A DNA stretch of 64,000 nucleotides from positions 1-64,000 of the forward strand of contig NZ_CALDPF010000030.1 in the NCBI RefSeq assembly GCF_937912035.1, read 5' to 3'. Source of the stretch: an uncultured Bacteroides sp. Its GTDB lineage: Bacteria; Bacteroidota; Bacteroidia; Bacteroidales; Bacteroidaceae. Positions 59,237-64,000 of the stretch are shown piece after piece. Under the pieces are notes generated by a model that saw only the letters and a program-made list of their open reading frames with translations, was not told where the DNA came from and searched no databases. The number at the start of each line of letters is the position of its first letter. Position 1 is the first letter of the stretch. The translations under genes were made by a program, and so were the position numbers.

Positions 59237-59770
59237 ATGGATTTTTTAGATTTAGTAAAGAAACGTCAGAGTGACAGAAAGTATAAGAACACTCCGGTAG
59301 ATAGAGAAAAGATTATCAAATGCCTTGAAGCTGCAAGACTGGCTCCGTCGGCATGCAACAGTCAGCCATGGAAGTTTGTTGTGGTGGACGATCCGCAATT
59401 GCTTCCGGAGATGGCATCGGCTGCGGCAGGTATGGGAATGAACAAGTTTGCAGCGCAAAGTCCGGTAATTGTGGCTGTCGTGTTGGAGAAAATGAATTTT
59501 ACAGCACGTATAGGTAGCGTAATTAAGGATAAGGAGTATTCTCTTCTTGACGTAGGTATTGCGGTAGAGAATTTCTGTCTTCAGGCAGCAGAATTTGGTC
59601 TGGGAACATGTATCCTTGGATGGTTCGATGAAAAGAAAGTGAAGAAGTTGCTAGGTATAGGCAGCAAGAGAGTTCCGCTTCTGATTACATTGGGTTATCC
59701 TGATAGTGAGACGAGAAATAAAATCAGAAAAGACATTAACACAATGAGCAGTTGGAACAAGTATGAATAA
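59237..59770 (+). CDS. Nitroreductase family protein
   Basis: 177 residues. Seen: VKKRQSDRKYKNTPVDREKIIKCLEAARLAPSACNSQPWKFVVV, and CLQAAEFGLGTCILGWFDEKKVKKLL near the end. Known: FMN-dependent NAD(P)H reductases of nitro groups, quinones or related compounds. It overlaps the M23 peptidase start by 8 bases, so the two are translationally coupled. It belongs to a different subgroup from the enzyme at 34435. Confidence 0.9.
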   Translation: MDFLDLVKKRQSDRKYKNTPVDREKIIKCLEAARLAPSACNSQPWKFVVVDDPQLLPEMASAAAGMGMNKFAAQSPVIVAVVLEKMNFTARIGSVIKDKEYSLLDVGIAVENFCLQAAEFGLGTCILGWFDEKKVKKLLGIGSKRVPLLITLGYPDSETRNKIRKDINTMSSWNKYE

Positions 59771-61019
59771 GCAGAAGAAAATAATATTGGCTCTGGTAGC
59801 TGTAGCGGTGGTACTTGTGGCTGTACTGACAGTAAACAATTATCGTTCTATAGAAACAGAAGAGCAGTCGCTTGATGAAGTGGAGGTGACTGACTCTGCC
59901 GAGGTGGAAGAAATTACTTACAAATATGGTATCCCGGTTGATAAATACAATGTGAAGTATGGTATAGTTAAGCCTAACCAGAATTTGTCTTTTATATTGT
60001 CTGATCATGGATTGAGTTCTCAGAATATTCATGATCTGAATCTTAAGACGGAAGGTGTATTCGATGTAAGGAAGATACGTAGCGGAAGGGCCTATGCAAT
60101 GTTTACTTCGAAGGACAGCCTTGCCACTCCAAAGTTTTTCGTCTATGAGGAAGATCCGAAATCGTATGTAGTTTTCGATCTGAGAGGAGAATATAAGGTT
60201 ACACGCGGTCAGAACCCTGTGGAGTGGAGAACAAAAGAGGCAAAGGGGAAAATTAATTCTTCATTGTGGGTAGCCATGCAGGATTGTAATACTTCGCCGC
60301 AGCTGGCTATAGTTCTCTCGCATATATTCGGATGGACTATCGACTTCTTCGGACTTCAGAAGGAAGACGAATTCCGTGTGATATACGAACAGGAATATGT
60401 TGATGGAAATGCGTTGCAGAACTTTCATGTGCTTGCTGCATCTTTCTGTGCTTCGGACAGTACATATTATGCTATTCCGTTCACTCAGGATGGAGAGGAA
60501 CTGTATTATAATGAGAAAGGAAACAGTCTTGAAGGAGCATTTCTGAAAGCTCCGCTTGATTTCTACCGTATCTCGTCGCGCTTTACCAACAGCCGTTATC
60601 ATCCCGTGTTGAAGCGTTATCGTGCGCATCATGGTGTGGACTATGCAGCTCCTACGGGAACTCCGGTTTATGCTATCGGTAGCGGAAAAGTTATTGCAAA
60701 AGGTTATCAGGCCGGGGGAGGAGGTAATTACGTCAAGATTAAGCATAACAGTGTTTATGTCACTACATATATGCATTTGTCACGTTTTGCAAAAGGCTTG
60801 AAAGTCGGTTCCACAGTCAAGCAGAAAGAAGTGATAGGCTATGTAGGTTCCACCGGACTTTCCACCGGACCACATCTTGATTTCCGCGTATTCGAGAACG
60901 GAAAGCCTATAAATCCGCTCACAATCAAGTCACAGCCTAAGAAACCCGTAAGCCAGCAGAACATGGCTGCTTATACTGTTCTTCGTGATTCGCTGATGAA
61001 CAGGCTGCAAGGTATGTAA
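59763..61019 (+). CDS. M23 family (LytM/peptidase) periplasmic protein
   Basis: 418 residues. Seen: an N-terminal membrane anchor (about 6-24), a linker with acidic residues, an OapA-type or similar substrate region (about 50-230), and a C-terminal M23 core with HHGVDYAAPTGTPVYAIGSG and GPHLDFRV. The first site HxxxD is intact; the second usually reads HxH but here is HLD, so zinc binding may differ. Known: M23 enzymes cut peptidoglycan cross-links. The HLD form may reflect a lineage variant or lowered activity. Coupled to the nitroreductase by an 8-base overlap. Confidence 0.85.
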   Translation: MNKQKKIILALVAVAVVLVAVLTVNNYRSIETEEQSLDEVEVTDSAEVEEITYKYGIPVDKYNVKYGIVKPNQNLSFILSDHGLSSQNIHDLNLKTEGVFDVRKIRSGRAYAMFTSKDSLATPKFFVYEEDPKSYVVFDLRGEYKVTRGQNPVEWRTKEAKGKINSSLWVAMQDCNTSPQLAIVLSHIFGWTIDFFGLQKEDEFRVIYEQEYVDGNALQNFHVLAASFCASDSTYYAIPFTQDGEELYYNEKGNSLEGAFLKAPLDFYRISSRFTNSRYHPVLKRYRAHHGVDYAAPTGTPVYAIGSGKVIAKGYQAGGGGNYVKIKHNSVYVTTYMHLSRFAKGLKVGSTVKQKEVIGYVGSTGLSTGPHLDFRVFENGKPINPLTIKSQPKKPVSQQNMAAYTVLRDSLMNRLQGM

Positions 61020-61042
61020 ATTCATTCTGATAGTAATATAAA

Positions 61043-61095
61043 AGAGCCATATCAGATCATCCCATTTATAGAGGTTATGATATGGCTCTAATTAT
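61043..61095. terminator. Bidirectional terminator-like hairpin
   Basis: Perfect 12-bp stem AGAGCCATATCA (61043-61054) / TGATATGGCTCT (61078-61089) in the 95-base space between the M23 gene and the convergent C1 peptidase gene; T-rich sequence follows on the plus side. Confidence 0.75.
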
Positions 61096-61114
61096 ATTAA
61101 TAATCTTAGGTTTT

Positions 61115-62488
61115 TTAGAACATATAATCCCAAGCAGGAAGTGCTATAGGTTTCTGTTTTGCGGCCTTTAGAGATTTTTCGTCAAGATATTTCTTGTTTA
61201 TTACGATACGGAACATATATTCGTCAAACCATTTGTCAGTGAAGGTCATATATCCGTTATGCCCGGCACTTGGTCCCCAGCTGTTTTCAAACTGCCATTT
61301 TAATGGCTGGTCATTCTCATCTGTATCAACTGCCATCAGAGTCATTGCATGAGCCGAACCGCTTTCTCTTGTAAGAATTCTTGCTTTTTTGTCCATGTCA
61401 AGCTTGATTCCGAAAAGTGAGGAATAATCGAACATTTCAGGATGACAAACTCCGTCGGCAGAATTATACATAGCTACATCAACTGATGCATACATGGCTT
61501 CATTGCCCTTGATAGAAGATATAGCCGCTTTTTTGATGACATCGTTAGGCAGGTTCAGATATATCCAGTTCACGCCTTCGTATGTATTGCGGTAGTTTGC
61601 TATCTCATAAACCTTATAGTACTCGCGGGTAGGGTCGTTCATTATCATGACGTATGATTCCGGATTGTAGTTTTCCGGTTTGATCATGTTATAGAATTCC
61701 TTAGGAGTAGTTTTCAGTGTCTTGATGTCTCCATTGGCTGTTTCGTATCTCCATTCGAACTGGCTAGGAGGATTGCCGAGGCAGAGTGAAAGAATTCTGT
61801 AAACATCTTTCAATATATTCTTCTTGGCTTCTGCTATCTCTTTCTTACTCTTCTTTCCGTTTACCAAATTACGGAGTTCGTATCCGCCTGTACGAAGACG
61901 TTCGTTAAGTACCGAGCGCATCTGTCCCGTATTGTTCGAGTGTGCAGTTTCCGGCATAACAGTCTGAGGTACTACTCCATATTTTTCTGCGATGTTATAG
62001 AATAAGTTCCATACACCACCGTCGCCCACAGGAGTTCTGAAATAGAAATCTACATCGCGTTCCAACATGTCATGATCAGCTGTAGCAATGGCATTTTCAA
62101 GGAAGAGATTACTCTTTTCGAACATATCCCAGAAATAGTTATAGTTGTGTGAGAAATCGAATTCCTTGATGTTGAACTGCTTCATTATCGACGGACGGAG
62201 TACGTTCATCGAAGTAAACATCCAGCATCTTCCTGATTGTTGCTGGTCTGTTATGCCTTTAACATCTACTCTGTATTTGAAGTAATGGTCAGTTTCTCCC
62301 TGAATTTCTCTGTTGAGAGAAAGTTTTTTCAGGTTGGCGTCGTTTGTGATTATGTTCTGAAGTGCTTTTGTTGATGCGTCCATTACGAATGATGACTGTA
62401 TGTCCTTCAGGTCTGATTCTGTGATTTGTTGTGCTCCTGCGCTGATTGCCATTGCACCGATGGCAGCAGTAAATAATGTTTTTTTCAT
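61115..62488 (-). CDS. C1 family cysteine aminopeptidase (bleomycin hydrolase/PepC type), exported
   Basis: 457 residues from the ATG at 62488, chosen for the signal peptide MKKTLFTAAIGAMAISAGAQ; an ATG at 62551 adds a non-matching stretch. Seen: active-site Cys in QQQSGRCWMFTSMNVLRP, His in SAHAMTLMAVD and Asn in ENSWGPSAG. Known: these enzymes form hexameric barrels that trim peptides from the N-terminus; most are cytoplasmic, but Bacteroidetes members are exported. Inferred: periplasmic peptide trimming. Own promoter element and terminator. Confidence 0.92.
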   Translation of the reverse strand: MKKTLFTAAIGAMAISAGAQQITESDLKDIQSSFVMDASTKALQNIITNDANLKKLSLNREIQGETDHYFKYRVDVKGITDQQQSGRCWMFTSMNVLRPSIMKQFNIKEFDFSHNYNYFWDMFEKSNLFLENAIATADHDMLERDVDFYFRTPVGDGGVWNLFYNIAEKYGVVPQTVMPETAHSNNTGQMRSVLNERLRTGGYELRNLVNGKKSKKEIAEAKKNILKDVYRILSLCLGNPPSQFEWRYETANGDIKTLKTTPKEFYNMIKPENYNPESYVMIMNDPTREYYKVYEIANYRNTYEGVNWIYLNLPNDVIKKAAISSIKGNEAMYASVDVAMYNSADGVCHPEMFDYSSLFGIKLDMDKKARILTRESGSAHAMTLMAVDTDENDQPLKWQFENSWGPSAGHNGYMTFTDKWFDEYMFRIVINKKYLDEKSLKAAKQKPIALPAWDYMF

Positions 62489-62520
62489 GTGTTTATGGTT
62501 ATTTATTTTTATTTCTGCTG

Positions 62521-62552
62521 CAAAGATGGCATTTTTAGTTGGATGATGCAAG
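62521..62552 (-). promoter_or_regulatory. Probable promoter of the C1 peptidase gene
   Basis: CATCTTTG (62521-62528), one base from TAnnTTTG, with CTTG (62549-62552) 20 bases upstream. It lies 33 bases before the ATG at 62488. Confidence 0.45.
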
Positions 62553-62573
62553 TTTCTATATTATATAACCATA

Positions 62574-62626
62574 CAAAAAAGAAGCTGCATGTTGTCCTTT
62601 GTTTGTTATAGGACAGCCATGCAGCT
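62574..62626 (-). terminator. Terminator of rng
   Basis: Stem AGCTGCATG (62583-62591) / CATGCAGCT (62618-62626), extended by TGTCCT / AGGACA (62593-62598 / 62610-62615), running on the minus strand into a T tract. It is 24 bases past the rng stop. Confidence 0.85.
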
Positions 62627-62649
62627 CTAATTTCTTTCATTTTGCTTAT

Positions 62650-64000
62650 TTATTTGATTTCAAATTCTTCCTTCATGTCTATTTCTTCCCCTTTTGTATC
62701 ATAGAATTTGTATTCTAGCATTGCAAGGTTCTGATTAGGAATGACTTTGATACCAAATCCGTATTTCATCTGCCATTTTCGTTTGATCGAAACCATTCCC
62801 TGGTTTATGTAAGCAGCTACGTACGGATGAATATGCAACGTGAATTTCTTCACTTTCAATTTGTTGACCAAATAGTCCACTTTACTCTCCAGTGAGTCAG
62901 TGAAAAGTATCGAAGGTTTAATTTTACCTTTACCGAAACAAACAGGACATTCTTCGTCCGTAGTTACGTCCATGGCAGGACGAACCCTCTGGCGTGTTAT
63001 CTGCATAAGGCCGAATTTACTTAACGGCAGAATGTTATGCTTTGCCCTGTCCTTCTGCATGTTCTGACACATGCGTTCGTATAGTTTTTGACGGTTCTCG
63101 GCAAGGTTCATATCAATGAAATCGACAACTATTATACCACCCATATCCCTGAGTCTTAGTTGGCGTGCCAGTTCGTCTGCAGCACCAAGATTTACATCTA
63201 AGGCATTGGCTTCCTGCCCGTTGGCAGATTTTGAGCGGTTACCGCTGTTCACATCTACCACGTGAAGCGCTTCGGTATGTTCAATAATGAGGTAAGCTCC
63301 GCTTTTGTATGAAACAGTCTTACCGAATGATGATTTTATTTGCTTTGTGATGGCAAAGTTGTCGAAAATGGGAAGCTGACCGGTGTAACGCTTTACAATG
63401 TTCCCTCGTTCGGGAGCTATCAGGGCTACATAGTCTTTTACTTCGTTGTAAACGGTTTCATCGTTTACATAAATATTTTCGTATGACGGATTGAACAGGT
63501 CGCGCAGCATAGCGACAGTGCGGCTTGTTTCCTCATATACCAGTGTGGGCAGCTTTGTAGCAGACTGCACCTTAGTTATTGTTTCTTCCCAATGTTTGAG
63601 CAATACTTTCAGTTCAGCATCCAATTCCGCCACTCTTTTTCCTTCGGCTACAGTTCTTACTATAATACCGAAGTTCTTTGGCTTGATGCTCTGAAGGAGT
63701 TGCTTCAATCGTGTCCTCTCTTCGCTTGATTTTATTTTTTGCGAAACAGAAACTTTGTCGTTGAACGGTATGAGTACCAGATATCTTCCTGCAAATGAGA
63801 GTTCGCATGTAAGGCGAGGACCTTTTGTCGAGATAGGTTCTTTCACTATCTGAACTATGACTTCCTGACCTTGCTGGAGTACATTTGATATTGATCCGTC
63901 TTTGTCTATATCCGGCATTGCGTTAGCCTTTGATATAGGGAAAAGTTTCTTACGGTCACTGATGACTTGCTTTAGATACTTTTGATAAGAATGAAACTGT
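62650..64000 (-). CDS. rng: Ribonuclease G/E, C-terminal part (N-terminus beyond window edge)
   Basis: 450 codons are visible; the frame is open to the window edge, so the ATG at 63918 is internal. Seen: end of the S1 domain (QFHSYQKYLKQVISDRKKLFP upstream of 63918), the RNase E/G region CELSFAGRYLVLIPF, the catalytic acids in VVDVNSGN and VVDFIDM, and the zinc-link CPVCFGKGK. Known: endonuclease for 16S rRNA 5' maturation and mRNA turnover. Typical length is about 520, so roughly 75 residues are missing off the right edge. Confidence 0.93.
   Translation of the reverse strand, partial: QFHSYQKYLKQVISDRKKLFPISKANAMPDIDKDGSISNVLQQGQEVIVQIVKEPISTKGPRLTCELSFAGRYLVLIPFNDKVSVSQKIKSSEERTRLKQLLQSIKPKNFGIIVRTVAEGKRVAELDAELKVLLKHWEETITKVQSATKLPTLVYEETSRTVAMLRDLFNPSYENIYVNDETVYNEVKDYVALIAPERGNIVKRYTGQLPIFDNFAITKQIKSSFGKTVSYKSGAYLIIEHTEALHVVDVNSGNRSKSANGQEANALDVNLGAADELARQLRLRDMGGIIVVDFIDMNLAENRQKLYERMCQNMQKDRAKHNILPLSKFGLMQITRQRVRPAMDVTTDEECPVCFGKGKIKPSILFTDSLESKVDYLVNKLKVKKFTLHIHPYVAAYINQGMVSIKRKWQMKYGFGIKVIPNQNLAMLEYKFYDTKGEEIDMKEEFEIK

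Overview
The window is a chromosomal segment of a member of the Bacteroidales, most likely a gut Bacteroides/Phocaeicola-type organism. The evidence is family content (DUF4252, DUF4836, fimbrillin-like and AraC/LytTR families, a large M16 lipoprotein, secreted SIMPL protein), lipoproteins with short N-terminal signals, AT-rich spacers, few strong Shine-Dalgarno sites, and promoters matching the Bacteroides -33 TTTG / -7 TAnnTTTG pattern. Gene assignments come from reading the translated sequence; no database search was run. Both ends cut genes: ribosomal protein S1 on the left and ribonuclease G on the right, both on the minus strand.

Layout. 0-10 kb: rpsA start, SIMPL protein, a GlcNAc-kinase-like protein, then a two-gene plus-strand operon of fimbrillin-like lipoproteins whose first gene carries a complete IdeS/Mac-like cysteine protease domain, then a histidine-acid phosphatase, an M16 peptidase and a SlyD-like isomerase on the minus strand. 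10-20 kb: a DUF4252 / ECF sigma / putative anti-sigma / DUF4252 operon, a LytS/LytTR two-component pair followed by a DUF1566 protein and a metallophosphoesterase, a membrane protein fused to a cytidylate-kinase-like domain divergent from an AraC regulator, and small genes. 20-28 kb: a group of acetyltransferases, including a GNAT-hexapeptide-GNAT triple fusion, other multi-domain fusions, a PyrD-like protein with an altered active-site loop, an SDR enzyme and a K+ channel-like protein.

28-34 kb: the branched-chain amino acid operon ilvD-ilvB-ilvN-thioesterase-ilvC. A 31-codon leader ORF rich in Ile/Val/Leu, followed by mutually exclusive antiterminator and terminator hairpins, lies between the promoter and ilvD. 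This reads as a complete transcription attenuator. 34-40 kb: nitroreductase, a broken AraC gene, a MATE exporter, a DUF3737 / PatB-like lyase pair and a small lipoprotein.

40-51 kb: minus-strand blocks for DNA end processing (AddB-like and AddA-like helicase-nucleases), a serine hydrolase, and the N-degron pathway (aat, clpA, clpS) in one tight cluster. 51-64 kb: a DUF4836 lipoprotein divergent from an SPFH / membrane / Arc / membrane cluster, with a perfect 20-bp inverted repeat between them; then ispE, an alpha/beta hydrolase, a long RluA-type pseudouridine synthase, a nitroreductase and an M23 peptidase; finally a bleomycin-hydrolase-type C1 peptidase and rng. No tRNA, rRNA, CRISPR array, insertion sequence or prophage was recognised. 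The two most interesting items are the IdeS-like domain on a fimbrillin-like lipoprotein and the ilv attenuator.
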